Source of the DNA: Bolinopsis microptera
Taxonomy: Eukaryota > Ctenophora > Tentaculata > Lobata > Bolinopsidae
Assembly: GCF_026151205.1 (NCBI RefSeq)
Contig: NC_087079.1
Coordinates: 4,297,230 to 4,361,229, forward strand
DNA length: 64,000 nt
Direction of reading: 5' to 3'
The notes beneath the pieces were generated by a model. It was not told the origin of the DNA. It was given only the letters and a program-made list of their open reading frames with translations, and did not search any database. A program made the translations under genes and the position numbers. Positions 34,441 to 46,699 of the stretch are shown here, piece after piece. Numbering within the stretch: position 1 is the first letter of the stretch; every line of letters begins with the position of its first letter.

Positions 34441-37400
34441 ATGTCGAATATCACGGTGGTTGTCCTCATATTCCTTTTCCAAACATGCCTCACTGCTTCA
34501 ACCGCTCTCCGGCCACACATCTTGTTCATCATGGCAGACGATATCGGCTACCAGGACGCGGGTTTCAGAGGCAGCTTCATTGCCACCCCCAATATAGACG
34601 CGTTGGCCACTGAAGGGGTAATCCTGAATCACCATTACGTCATGCCCCAGTGTTCTCCCACCAGATCGGCCTTCATGACCGGTAGAAATGGTATTAAAAC
34701 TGGATCCTGGTACGGCAACATGAAGCCAGGACAGATAGGTGGCCTGGAGGATAGGACAATAGGGGAGATGATGCAGGAACATCAGTACAAGACCCATTTG
34801 GTGGGGAAGTGGCATCTTGGCATGTCCAGTCCAGATTATACCCCTGTCAACAGGGGGTTTGATACCTTCCTGGGCATGTACCTAGGCTCCGGCGACTACT
34901 TCAAACATCAGAACGGACGGGGTTTTGATATGAGGTTCAACTACCGGCAACCAGAAAACGGGCTCATAGTTGATAAGATTTTAAAAAGCTATGCAAATGT
35001 TCATAGCACGGAGATTTACACGAACAGAACGATTGACATTTTAGAACAGCATGTTAACCAATATGGCACGGGCAGTGAGGAACCTTTGTTTTTATTTTTA
35101 TCCTACCAAGCACCGCACGGACCTTACCAAGTCCCCGAAAGATATAGAGCCAACCTACCGCCATTTTTCGCAGACAAATCCAGCCAACTTAGAACATATG
35201 CAGGCATGGTAAACTTCATGGACGAAAGTATAGGGAGGATACACTCAACCCTGAACCAACTGAACCTGCTGGACAACACATTGATCGTGTTTACCAGTGA
35301 TAATGGAGCTATTTTAGACGGACCCGGTAGTAATTTCCCCCTCAGGGGTGGTAAGAAGGATTACTACGAGGGGGGCGTCAGGGCTCTGGCTTGGGTTAAT
35401 AGTCCTCTGTTGGATAAAACCGGATATATCAACAAACAGCTCCATCACATCTCTGATTGGTACCCAACGTTTGAGTTCTTAGCCACTGGAGTGGATAATA
35501 ATCCGGCAAGTGGCAGGCGGAAGAAAAAGAACAGAAATTCCTATTCCGCTATTGATGGGGTGAACATATGGGATTCAATTTCTGACAATTGGGCTTGCAG
35601 AGAAACAGTGAGTATAGAATTTGAAGATCTTTTTTCTTTTAATGATGATAACTGATGATTATTGTCGTTATTTGCAGCCATTCGGTTAATTATTATAATA
35701 TGGTAATTTTATTTTCCCTGGTTCGATTTTGGAAACCATTTTATTAAATTATTCGTTATGAGTTACCGCCGCCGGTTACCGCCGGTTACCGCGGCCCTGG
35801 TTATTCTTTAATTGTAACCCAATAATGCAACATGCTCCCTCGACTAGTGGCTACCATCAATATTCATTATCGGACCTAACAGTGAGAAATGTAAACAGCT
35901 CATGGTTGTTGACCGGTACTTACATAAGGGAACCTGTTAACCTGTTAAGAAACTTGGTGTAAGGTGCATGTGTATGTGTGTTGTGTGCGTCAGCATATTT
36001 GACGAAAATATGTCCTTATCTTGGTTCTATTTTAGAATTCTCAGAGGATTTCGAGGGCGAGGGGACCAGGAAGGATTTACAAAAAAACTTTGATCTCCAC
36101 TGTGTATTGCGCATCAGCAATTAGCATGGACATTTTCAACTTTGACTCATGTCAACTTTGCAACATGCACCAAGCGTTTTATTGTGCCTGCGGAACTGGA
36201 TAAAACCGGAGTGACCTAATGCATATTTTCGTGGTTTTTTATCTCTTTGATCTCTGAATATTTATAATATAACCGGCACCAATCAATCTCTACTCATTCA
36301 ATTTGCCACTCGCCCTCCTTCATCTTCTATTTCCCCATATCCTCTTCTCTAAGGGTCGCCACACCTCAGAGTCAGGGTCGCCACACCTCAGAGTTAGGGT
36401 CGCCACACCTCAGAGTTAGGGTCGCCACACCTCAGAGTCAGGGTCGCCACACCTCAGAGTTAGGGTCGCCACACCTCAGAGTCAGGGTCGCCACACCTCA
36501 GAGTCAGGGTCGCCACACCTCAGAGTCAGGATCGCCACACCTCAGAATCAGGGTCGCCACACCTCAGAGTTAGGGTCGTCACACCTCAGAGTTAGGGTCG
36601 CCACACCTCAGAGTTAGGGTCGTCACACCTCAGAGTCAGGGTCGCCACACCTCAGAGTTAGGGTCGCCACACCTCAGAGTTAGGGTCGCCACACCTCAGA
36701 GTTAGGGTCGTCACACCTCAGAGTCAGGGTCGCCACACCTCAGAGTTAGGGTCGCCACACCTCAGAGTTAGGGTCACCACACCTCAGAGTTAGGGTCGCC
36801 ACAACTCAGAGTTAGGGTCGCCACACCTCAGAGTTAGGGTCGTCACACCTCAGAGTTAGGGTCGCCACACTTCAGAGTTAGGGTCGCCACACCTCAGAGT
36901 TAGGGTCGCCACACCTCAGAGTTAGGGTCGCCACACCTCAGAGTTAGGGTCGCCACACCTCAGAGTTAGGGTCGCCACACCTCAGAGTTAGGGTCGCCAC
37001 ACCTCAGAGTTAGGGTCGCCACACCTCAGAGTTAGGGTCGCCACACCTCAGAGTTAGAGTCGCCACACCTCAGAGTTAGGGTCGCCACACCTCAGAGTTA
37101 GGGTCGCCACACCTCAGAGTTAGGGTCGCCACACCTCAGAGTTAGGGTCGCCACACCTCAGAGTTAGGGTCGCCACACCTCAGAGTTAGGGTCTCCACAC
37201 CTCAGAGTTAGAGTCACCTAACCTCAGAGTTAGGCCAAGTATCTACACAGTATCCTTTTTTGGACCACGCAGGTAAAGCCTCTGTAAAAAAGGAAACTGT
37301 TTGTATCGGACACATATCAGCTCATTTTTCTGTATATTCGATTCCTCGATTTTCCCCAAATTTACGGTAACATTTCAGGTGTTAATAAATATACAGCGAA

Positions 37401-40400
37401 CAGACATGTACAACTCGAACGCAAGGAGTACTAAACGTGATAAGATGACAGTACACAAAGAGGGGAGTAATCTGGCGAGACCTGAGAACGGCACGGAAAT
37501 AATAGCTGATAACACGGATGATGATGTCAATATTACGGAGGAGTCCGGAGATGGAGCCCGTGATACTTCTACAAGTGATACTGGAGAAGAGGCAAATGGT
37601 GGCAAGATGAGGGGGTCAGGGAAAGTGCCCCCTTTTAAAGATTTGGTGGTCTACATATGGAAATCATGGAAAATGATCATTGGTAAGTCGATAAATAATT
37701 TGTATCCCTTGTTTTTATGTTGGCAACTTAGTTATTTTCTCTTTTTTGTAAATCAAAATCTTTTAAATGATTAATATCTTTCGGTTAATCTTTATTGGCT
37801 TCAACAATACCTATGCAATTCAATAGTACCAACGATCATCACTGGCTACCTCACAATATAAGATAAGGTTCTGTGACACAATACAGTCCTTCTCAGATCT
37901 GATCGTTCTGCCGTTTAGTGACACAATACAGTCCCTTCTCAGATCTGATCGTTCTGCCGAGAGATTTTTGATTCAGTGGAAAAATTAAAAATGTGGAAAT
38001 TATGCAACTGTGACTGTGCTCAGCCAGTCATGAGATTTTAAGATTCTTGGAATACTTCATCATCCTAAAAATAAGTGCAGTAACTGTTACAAAGCAGTTA
38101 ACCGTTGACCAGTTATTGTTAGCGTCAACAGTAAATACGGGATACGGTAAATAGCATAAGCAAATTAAATTCTGAACAAATTAAGCAAACAAGATCAGTT
38201 CGTGTTGATGCGTTACTACAGTCCTTAATCTCCAACCCTTAATTAACGGGAACCCTTCATACTCCCACAATTATTGATAACTACCGGCCTGCTAGTATTA
38301 AGACAAATCGTTTGGCGTTGGTACAACTAAAACCCTGACTCAAGTCCAACCAGTGCAACCCTCTTACTTCAAAACTACGAGTTGATTACTTTGTGCCTCA
38401 TTTACCGCCCTATAGTTACCGCCCTAGTTACCACATAGAACGATCGTATCTCATAAACCAATAAGGCTGGTCATTGATTTTCAAACACTGAAATGGTGAC
38501 CGATCGTCTTCGGTCCCATGCATACTGCATAGCTCAGCAACCTGGTCAGATATTGTTATTAAAAAGGAACAAAATGATCCCTCAATTCCTACTGAATATG
38601 TGACTAGTACTAAAAATGTTAAATCTACTACACGTATTATTATCACATTTTTCCTTTATTCAATTGAAAACTTATCAGGAAACGAAAAATCAATCTACGC
38701 TGGCTGGAAGAACAAAAACGAGTGGACAATCTGGAACTCGGAGGGATACCGGAATGACTCCCTAGACGACACTGACAACAGAGTCATACTTTATGAACTT
38801 AGGACAGATCCCAGGGAAAAGAGGAATATAGCTTACAAATACCCTGGAATGGTCGATGAGATGATCAGCAGGTGAAATTCAAATATATTTCGTTATTATG
38901 AGAAACCTCAAAATGAGCTTATGTTATACATTATACATTATACATTATACATTATACACTATACATTATACATTATACATTATATGCTATATAGAATACG
39001 CCATTGTACGTGGGTCTATCTCCATAAATTTTAGCTGAACCTCAATTTCCCCAGGATCAACCGGAATCACTGGGCCGATGTGAAGCCAATATCCAAGTTC
39101 AAGTACAGCGGTCGAGGTATTTCCCAACAGTCGGTCTGGAGACCTTGGTTAAAATCAACAGATGGCAACGTCATGTACCGCCTTTATGACGAAATTATTA
39201 CTAAAACTGATGACGATGATACTGATTCAGGAAATACTGAAACTGATTCAGAAGATACTGAGTCAGGTGACACTGATGCAGGAGATGCTGAAATTGATTC
39301 AGAGGATGCTGAAATTGATTCAGAGGATGCTGAAATTGATTCAGAAGATACTGAAACTGATTCAGAAGATACTGAAATTGATTCAGAAGATGCTGAAATT
39401 GATTCAGAAGATACTGAAACTGATTCAGAAGATACTGAAATTGATTCAGGTTACACTGATTCAGGTGACACTGATTCAGGAAATACTGTTTCGGGTGACA
39501 CTTATTCGGCTGATAGTGAAATTGATTCAGAAGATGCTAAAATTTATTCAGAAGATGCTGAAATTTGTTCAGAAGATACTGAAATTGATTCAGGTAACAC
39601 TGATTCAGGTGATACTGATTCAGGAGATACTGTTTCAGGAGATACTGATGCAGGAGATGCTGAAATTGATTCAGAAGATGCTGAAATTGGTTCAGGAGAT
39701 ACTGAAACTGATTCAGAAGATACTGATTCAGGTGACACTTATGCAGGAGATGCTGAAATTGATTCAGAAGTTGCTGAAATTGATTCAGAAGATGCCGAAA
39801 TTGATTCAGAAGATACTGAAATTGATTCAGGTGACACTGATTCAGAAGCTGCTGAAATTGATTCAGGTGACACTGATTCAGGTGACACTGATTCAGGAAA
39901 TACTGTTTCGGGTGACACTTATTCGGCTGATAGTGAAATTGATTCAGAAGATGCTAAAATTTATTCAGAAGATGCTGAAATTTATTCAGAAGATACTGAA
40001 ATTGATTCAGGTAACACTGATTCAGGTGATACTGATTCAGGAGATACTGTTTCAGGAGATACTGATGCAGGAGATGCTGAAATTGATTCAGAAGATGCTG
40101 AAATTGGTTCAGGAGATACTGAAACTGATTCAGAAGATACTGATTCAGGTGACACTTATGCAGGAGATGCTGAAATTGATTCAGAAGTTGCTGAAATTGA
40201 TTCAGAAGATGCCGAAATTGATTCAGAAGATGCTGAAATTAATTCAGGAGATACTGTTTCGGGTGACACCCATTCGGGTGATAGTGAAACTGATTTAGAA
40301 GATACTGATTCAGGTGACACTGATGCAGGAGATGCTGAAATTGATTTAGAAGATGCTGAAATTGGTTCAGGAGATACCGAAACTGATTCAGAAGTTACTG

Positions 40401-42577
40401 ATTCAGGTGACACTGATGCAGGAGATGCTGAAATTGATTCAGAAGATGCTGAAATTGGTTCAGGAGATACTGAAACTGATTCAGAAGATACTGATTCAGG
40501 TGACACTTATGCAGGAGATGCTGAAATTGATTCAGAAGTTGCTGAAATTGATTCAGAAGTTGCTGAAATTGATTCAGAAGATACTGAAATTGATTCAGGT
40601 GACACTGATTCAGAAGCTGCTGAAATTGATTCAGGTGACACTGATTCAGAAGATGCTGAAATTAATTCAGGAGATACTGTTTCGGGTGACACCCATTCAG
40701 GTGATAGTGAAACTGATTTAGAAGATACTGATTCAGGTGACACTGATGCAGGAGATGCTGAAATTGATTTAGAAGATGCTGAAATTGGTTCAGGAGATAC
40801 CGAAACTGATTCAGAAGTTACTGATTCAGGTGACACTGATGCAGGAGATGCTGATTCAGGTGACACTGATGCAGGAGATGCTGAAATTAATTCAGAATAT
40901 ACTGTTTCGGGTGACACTGATGCAGGTGATAGTGAAACTGATTTAGAAGATACTGATTCAGGTGAAATTGATTTAAAAGATGCTGAAATTGATTCAGGAG
41001 ATACTGTTTCGGGTGACACTCATTCAGGTGATAGTGAAACTGATTTAGAAGATACTGATTCAGGTGAAATTGATTCAGAGGATGCTGAAATTGATTCAGA
41101 AGATGCTGAAATTGATTCAGAAGATGCTGAAATTAATTCAGGAGATACTGTTTCGGGTGACACCCATTCAGGTGATAGTGAAACTGATTCAGAAGATACT
41201 GATTCAGGTGACACTGATGCAGGAGATGCTGAAATTGATTTAAAAGATGCTGAAATGGGTTCAGGAGATACCGAAACTGATTCAGAAGTTACTGATTCAG
41301 GTGACACTGATGCAGGAGATGCTGATTCAGGTGACACTGATGCAGGATATGCTGATTCAGGTGACACTGATGCAGAAGATGCTGAAATTGATTCAGAGGA
41401 TGTTGAAATTGATTCAGAAGATGCTGAAATTGATTCAGAAGATACTGAAATTGATTCAGGTAACACTGATTCAGGTGACACTGATTCAGGAGATACTGTT
41501 TCAAGTGACAATTATTCAGGTGATAGTGACACTGATGCAGGAGATGCTGATCCAGGTGACACTGATGCAGGAGATGCTGAAATTGATTCAGAAGATGCTG
41601 AAATTGATTCAGAAGATGCTGAAATTTATTCAGAAGATACTGATTCAGGTGACACTGATGCAGGAGATGCGGAAATTTATTCAGAAGATGCTGAAATTGA
41701 TTCAGAAGATGCTGAAATTTATTCAGAAGATATTGAAATTGATTCAGGTGACACTGATTCAGGAGATGCTGAAATTGATTCAGAAGATGCTGAAATTTAT
41801 TCAGAAGATACTGATTCAGGTGACACTGATGCAGGAGATGCGGAAATTTATTCAGAAGATGTTGAAATTGATTCAGAAGATGCTGAAATTGATTCAGAAG
41901 ATACTGAAATTGATTCAGGTAACACTGATTCAGGTGACACTGATTCAGGAGATACTGTTTCAAGTGACAATTATTCAGGTGATAGTGACACTGATGCAGG
42001 AGATGCTGATCCAGGTGACACTGATGCAGGAGATGCTGAAATTGATTCAGAAGATGCTGAAATTGATTCAGAAGATGCTGAAATTTATTCAGAAGATACT
42101 GATTCAGGTGACACTGATGCAGGAGATGCGGAAATTTATTCAGAAGATGCTGAAATTGATTCAGAAGATGCTGAAATTTATTCAGAAGATATTGAAATTG
42201 ATTCAGGTGACACTGATTCAGGAGATGCTGAAATTGATTCAGAAGATGCTGAAATTTATTCAGAAGATACTGATTCAGGTGACACTGATGCAGGAGATGC
42301 GGAAATTTATTCAGAAGATGCTGAAATTGATTCAGAAGATGCTGAAATTTATTCAGAAGATATTGAAATTGATTCAGGTGACACTGATTCAGGAGATACT
42401 GTTTCGGGTGACACTTATTTTGGTGATAGTGAAACTGATTCAGGAGATTCTGTAACTGATGCAGGAGATACTGATTCAGGAGATATTCATTCAGATGGAA
42501 TATCTGATTTAGCACTAGGTGATATCGATACAGATAAAGATGAAACTGAAATGCATGAAACTATGCAAAGTTCATAG
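34441..42577 (+). CDS. Secreted arylsulfatase B-like sulfatase with giant acidic repeat tail (about 1,728 aa)
   Basis: Exons 34441-35607, 37379-37682, 38679-38871 and 39055-42577 (TAG) join in phase with GT-AG introns. Sulfatases hydrolyse sulfate esters; arylsulfatase B relatives act on sulfated glycans in lysosomes or outside the cell. Residues 1-20 form a signal peptide (VVVLIFLFQTCL core). The metal site MADDIGYQD, the formylglycine motif C-S-P-T-R in PQCSPTRSAFMTGR, GKWHLG, TSDNGA and PLRGG...YYEGGVRA are present, so the enzyme is probably active. Exon 2 has IWKSWKMIIG, matching the family's R-H-G-x-W-K-L block, after an acidic insertion. Exon 3 carries LYELRTDPREKRNIA (family L-F-D-I-x-x-D-P-x-E). 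The last exon runs NHWADVKPIS...WRPWL, the normal sulfatase end, then about 1,115 residues of D/E/S/T/G repeats. Typical family length is about 530 aa. Confidence 0.9.
36353..37235. repeat. 22-bp minisatellite, about 40 copies (sulfatase intron 1)
   Basis: Unit GGGTCGCCACACCTCAGAGT plus TA or CA, with few variants. Most units contain the telomere-like hexamer TTAGGG, and each contains CACACCTCAG, which resembles a 3' splice acceptor. The array ends about 140 bp before the true acceptor of exon 2 (37377-37378). Confidence 0.97.
38924..38985. repeat. 9-bp repeat (ATTATACAT)n in sulfatase intron 3
   Basis: About seven short AT-rich units in the 183-bp intron between exons 3 and 4. Confidence 0.85.
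39226..42480 (+). repeat. Coding tandem repeats of the sulfatase tail (21-bp and 15-bp units)
   Basis: Units encode EIDSEDA-type heptads and DSGDT-type pentads, organised into longer repeated blocks; for example a 459-bp block starting at 41402 recurs at 41861, and a 417-bp block at 39484 recurs at 39901. All unit lengths are multiples of three and no stop occurs over more than 3.2 kb, unlike the intronic arrays in this window, which drift in length. That constraint supports translation. The other open frames over this stretch are by-products of the period. Confidence 0.93.
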
Positions 42578-42842
42578 ATGAGAATCGAAACTGGATTTTA
42601 CTAGGGTTTTATTACTTTCTAGACAATGTTTCATTGTCAAATGTCAATATAATATACAATTTAATTGGGAATTATAATTCAGACTGTTTAGTGTTATCTT
42701 ATAAGATAGTAAGGTAAAAAAACATTGTTTCGATGAAATGAACGTTTCAATATTACTTGATCTGTATTAAGGGGAAACCGTGCGCAAGTTTCATACACAA
42801 GTTAGGTAAAATTAAATTAATTACCTTATTAAGTTAATTAAT

Positions 42843-43207
42843 TTAGGAGATACTGATTTAGGAGATACTGATTCAGGAGATACTCATTCAGATGGAATAT
42901 CTGATTTAGCACTAGGTGATATCGATACAGATAAAGATGAAACTGAAATGCATGAAACTATGCAAAGTTCATAGATGAGAATTGAAACTGGATTTTACTA
43001 GGGTTTTATTACTTTCTAGACAATGTTTAATTGTCAATAATATACAATTTAATTGGGAACTATAATTCAGACTGTTTAGTGTTATTTTATTAGATAGTAA
43101 GGGAAAAACCATTGTTTTGATGAAATGAACGTTTCAATATTACTTGATCTGTATTAAGGGGAAACCATGCGCAAGTTTCATGCACAAGTTAGGTAAAATT
43201 AAATTAA
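42843..43207. repeat. Duplicate of the sulfatase gene 3' end and 3' untranslated region
   Basis: The last coding stretch and stop (from GATGGAATATCTGATTTAGC at 42494) recur at 42891, an offset of 397 bp, followed by the same downstream sequence (GGATTTTACTAGGG ... TTAAGGGGAAACC). The copy has diverged by substitutions and small deletions and lies beyond the real stop, so it is presently non-coding. Confidence 0.9.
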
Positions 43208-43955
43208 TTACCTTAACAAAATAAATAAAAATTATTTATCATTCAAAATTATTAAATATTCTAAAAACCTATTTTGTCCTGTTTTCTGCTAAGTCTAGCA
43301 GTTAGTTTTTTAGTCAATTCTACTGCTTTAACACAATGCAGCTAGAATTAACGTATATACGACGAGAATTGCAAATGTTCATCTACCTCTGCCTTCTAAC
43401 GCTACCAGTACCTATTAGTTATGTTACTAGTTAAGTTACTAGTTAATTTATTCGAATATTGTTTAATACGGCACCTGCAAAACCCGACTTTACATTAAAT
43501 CTAGCTGGTAAGCATATTCTGAATCTGCTCTAGAATAGTAATTTCAGTTCGTTCGTTTTAGTCGTGGTGATTTTAGGATCCGTAGAAGGTAATTTGGATA
43601 CGATGAAAGCGCTCGGCATCAACTTCAACGTGAGCAGTGGACACTTTACATTGTTGGAATTTAGCCAAATACTTGTCGTCAGTAGTATCCTCGAGGTTGT
43701 ATTGTTTTGCAGCAAGTCCACACATTCAGGCCTTTCTGAAGTTACAATTTTATTATTGTCAACACAACAACAAAACAACAAAAAAAGAGGACAAATAAAC
43801 ATCGGCCTCTTTGCGGTAAAATATTTTTAACGCATAAAATATCTACAACAGTTTGGTAAGCGGACCCTATCCTTATAACTACTTGAAGAGATACTATCCC
43901 TACTAGTAGTAGTAGTTATGACTTATGAAGTGGTAAGGGTTAGTCCCGGTTAGGA

Positions 43956-43973
43956 TTAGGGTTAGGGTTAGGG
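43956..43973. repeat. Short interstitial telomere-like repeat (TTAGGG)3
   Basis: Three perfect TTAGGG units within a looser GGTTAGGATTAGGG context. Too short to indicate a chromosome end. Confidence 0.8.
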
Positions 43974-44047
43974 TAAGCGGTAGGGATTCAGTCAGTTAGA
44001 GATTCGGTCCGCCTACCAAACAGTATTTCAGGTCACTTCAAGTTATT

Positions 44048-46392
44048 TTAGGAATGCAAGTTACAAACCGGTTTGGTAGAAGGCTGCGGACTGTCGTGGG
44101 TGGGTTTGTAGTTGTCATAACACAGGTCCCTATCATTCACAGTCACGTTCCGTGCTTTCAACGTCTGAAATATTTGCAAACTTTAACTTTTAGGTTAACA
44201 ACTTTCCAAGACGCGTGCCAAGTTGGACGAGTCGACGGTCTTTACTTGGAACAAATATTTTACAAGTATCACCCGTTAAACATTAACACAGGTGCACAAA
44301 CACGTTGTCCAAATATTTAAATCTAAGTTTTGGCTCAAACTCAGTATCGATGTTATAATAAGAGTTGAGCGTCATATTATTTTGTCAGAAACTATAACTG
44401 TCTTCTTTTGGAAAGTCAAAATCGATTCGTAGGGAAGTTATTGAATAATTCGTACCTGGTAGCAATGTTGTCGAGCTCTGATCATGCTCATTGCATCAGG
44501 GTCCACTGATCCTGTCACAATCTCGATATCGATCCGCCTTATTGGACCATACTGAAATTGTGATTGATAATCTCCTTTTATATTTCAAGTATAGATAAAC
44601 CCCAATAATTTCCTTTTATTTTCACGCATGAAATTAATTTATATCGCATCAGAATGCAGATCAAGGCGAAAAAAATCGGAAATGGGTTTTCAAAGGCAAT
44701 AATATCTAGTTAGAACCCAAAGCTGGCCGACTGCATGAATAATGAATATGACGGAGGCGGGAAATAACGGCTACCATTCCCTTATACCCAGAGGTTGTAT
44801 CTTAAAATATAGCTGATTTATGATTTGCGACATTCTGCCATTTAATCGAACCAAGTATGAAATGTTACATCTCACAGCATTATTTACTGCACTCAGGATT
44901 TTATAGTGTTCAATATGGCTTTTTACCGTGGGCATGTTTTTGCTGCTGTAAGTCTGTGATACGGTGACTGTTCGGTGTCTACAGTAGTGGAAACATCTTT
45001 TTGCTTGTTCGTTGCTGTACAGCCCCATTTGCAGTAGATCCTAAATCGGAATTCTTGGTGAGATCAAATAATCATTATGATATTAATTTTTAAAACAGTA
45101 TTGAAGGACACTTATGAGTGATAATTTCTGAATACACAATAAGGGAAATCGTATTTTTTAACGTCTCTACAGAAACAAAATGTTTGATTTGAATAACTGT
45201 TACTGATCACTGTATCACTAACCAGTCTACGATAGTAAGGAATAGAATCGTATCCGTTGTTATCAGCATCAACCAAGATGCTGTAAAGTTTATCAGGTTC
45301 TATAAATGCACATTGACATTTAGAGTAGTCCGGAGTTGTGGATGTGGCTTGCTCTGATATTGCTGTTCCTGCTTGGAGAGGGTTTCTTGTTTAATGTTTC
45401 ATTTCTGTGTTCATTGGGACATAAAATGGCGGAATTTTGAGTCAAAGGAGGCCAGCGATATTTTACTGCTTTCTAGCTTAAGATGTGCCAGGCAGGGAAA
45501 AAGTTTTAACGAAATAAAAATAAGCATATCATTCGTACTGTAAGCTGAGAGGTCTGAGAGTTCTGCCCAAATTTCCATGTCATCATGACCTCCGATGTTG
45601 TTATTCTTGAGACTGTGTTCCGGTTTCTGCGGGTCGAGAAGGTCGATAAATTGCTGATGCCAGGGAGGGGTTGTGCTGATAGCTCTGGTGCTCTTTGTAT
45701 AGTACTCGGAAGTGGTGCTCTCCACGCGCTGAACAGGTCGGTGGGTTACTGGCACGATGTGTTGCGAGCCTTCTTTTGTTTCACCTACTGATCAGGTTTC
45801 GATTATTGTCGAATATTTGTCGGACTAAAAGTTAAGACGAGTGTCAAAGTTTCAAATCCCAAACGGGGTGGTAGTGAAAACGTCTTCGGGGAATAATTGT
45901 TTAAACTTTTATATAAATTTTAGAAGTTAAAAGAATTTATAAGGTACATACTTTTATAAGGAATTTGATAATGGCCGTTTTCTTCCTCTGTTGTTTGGTT
46001 ATCATCGGGCCTCTTATCTGGGTAAAGTATAGATTAAATCAAAATAGAAATAATAAATATGGGAAAATATTCTTTTTGTTCCATTTTCGGTATAAAACAA
46101 CCTTTTAACATAAAATCTTGAAGTTGGATAATAGCCATTTTAATTTTAAATCGGTGACAATTACATGGATTTAAATAAAATCTTTGGAAAAGAATTTGAT
46201 GAAAATGTAACTTAATTCTAAATTCAGTGCAACGTTTTTTTTGTTAAAAACATTTAAAATTCAAACCTGATATGTAATTGGGCCGAGTCTGAAACTTGAT
46301 TTTACCACCACTGATTTTGGTTTTGGGAGGTTTGATTTCTTCCTGATCGTCTGGCTGTACTGCTGATGGGGGCTTGGCAAATTCTTTTATTT
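44048..46392 (-). CDS. Unrecognised six-exon gene (N-terminus not located), 266 aa visible
   Basis: Exons on the minus strand: 46392-46267, 46017-45952, 45787-45539, 45371-45223, 44551-44456 and 44164-44048 (TAA). All junctions are GT-AG and phase is kept through all six. Upstream exons are not resolved; a possible one near 46697-46650 does not fit in phase. The protein begins Lys/Pro-rich (EIKPPKTKISGGKIKF), passes through an acidic Asn/Thr-rich segment, then STTPPWHQQFIDLLDP and MEIWAELSDLSAY. Exon 4 has a Cys pair (KCQC) and VDADNNGYDSI, a D-x-D-x-N-G loop of the kind that binds calcium, and exon 5 reads RRIDIEIVTGSVDPDAMSMI. The exon 4 acceptor is a tandem AAGCAG site that would add or drop one codon. 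The composition suggests a secreted or extracellular protein, but the family is unknown to me. Confidence 0.66.
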
Positions 46393-46699
46393 CTGAAAAT
46401 GTTATAACTCTTTAGTACTTATCAATTTTGAACTTCTGTGATATGATAAAAACTGCATCGTTGCACCATTCTAATTATAATATTAATATATTTTGAAGCA
46501 TTATGCAGTTTTTGTGGATCAACGATCAAAAGATGCGGCAATTTACAAACCTATATCTTTTATGATTTATGATAGGGGACCTTATCAAGCAATCAAACTT
46601 TAATGAATAAATTTGATTTTTTTCCTCGGTATTATCAAAGTCTATTACCGTGTGGAGATAATATCCTTTTAGAATGTCTTCTGGGTCTACTGGTTGCTG

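Noticed and set aside
39162-42515. Large alternative frames over the sulfatase tail (LIQKML, ASSESIS and HLLNQFQ repeats)
   Set aside because: The 15- and 21-bp units keep all frames open; only the frame joined to sulfatase homology is supported.
43530-43802. Possible terminal exon of the minus-strand gene (frames ending near 43573 or 43530)
   Set aside because: One frame is protein-like (HVEVDAERFHRIQ) but lacks an acceptor in the needed phase, and the good acceptor leads into a different frame; the preceding exon already reaches a stop at 44048.
43956-43973. Telomere
   Set aside because: Only three TTAGGG units, with genes on both sides.
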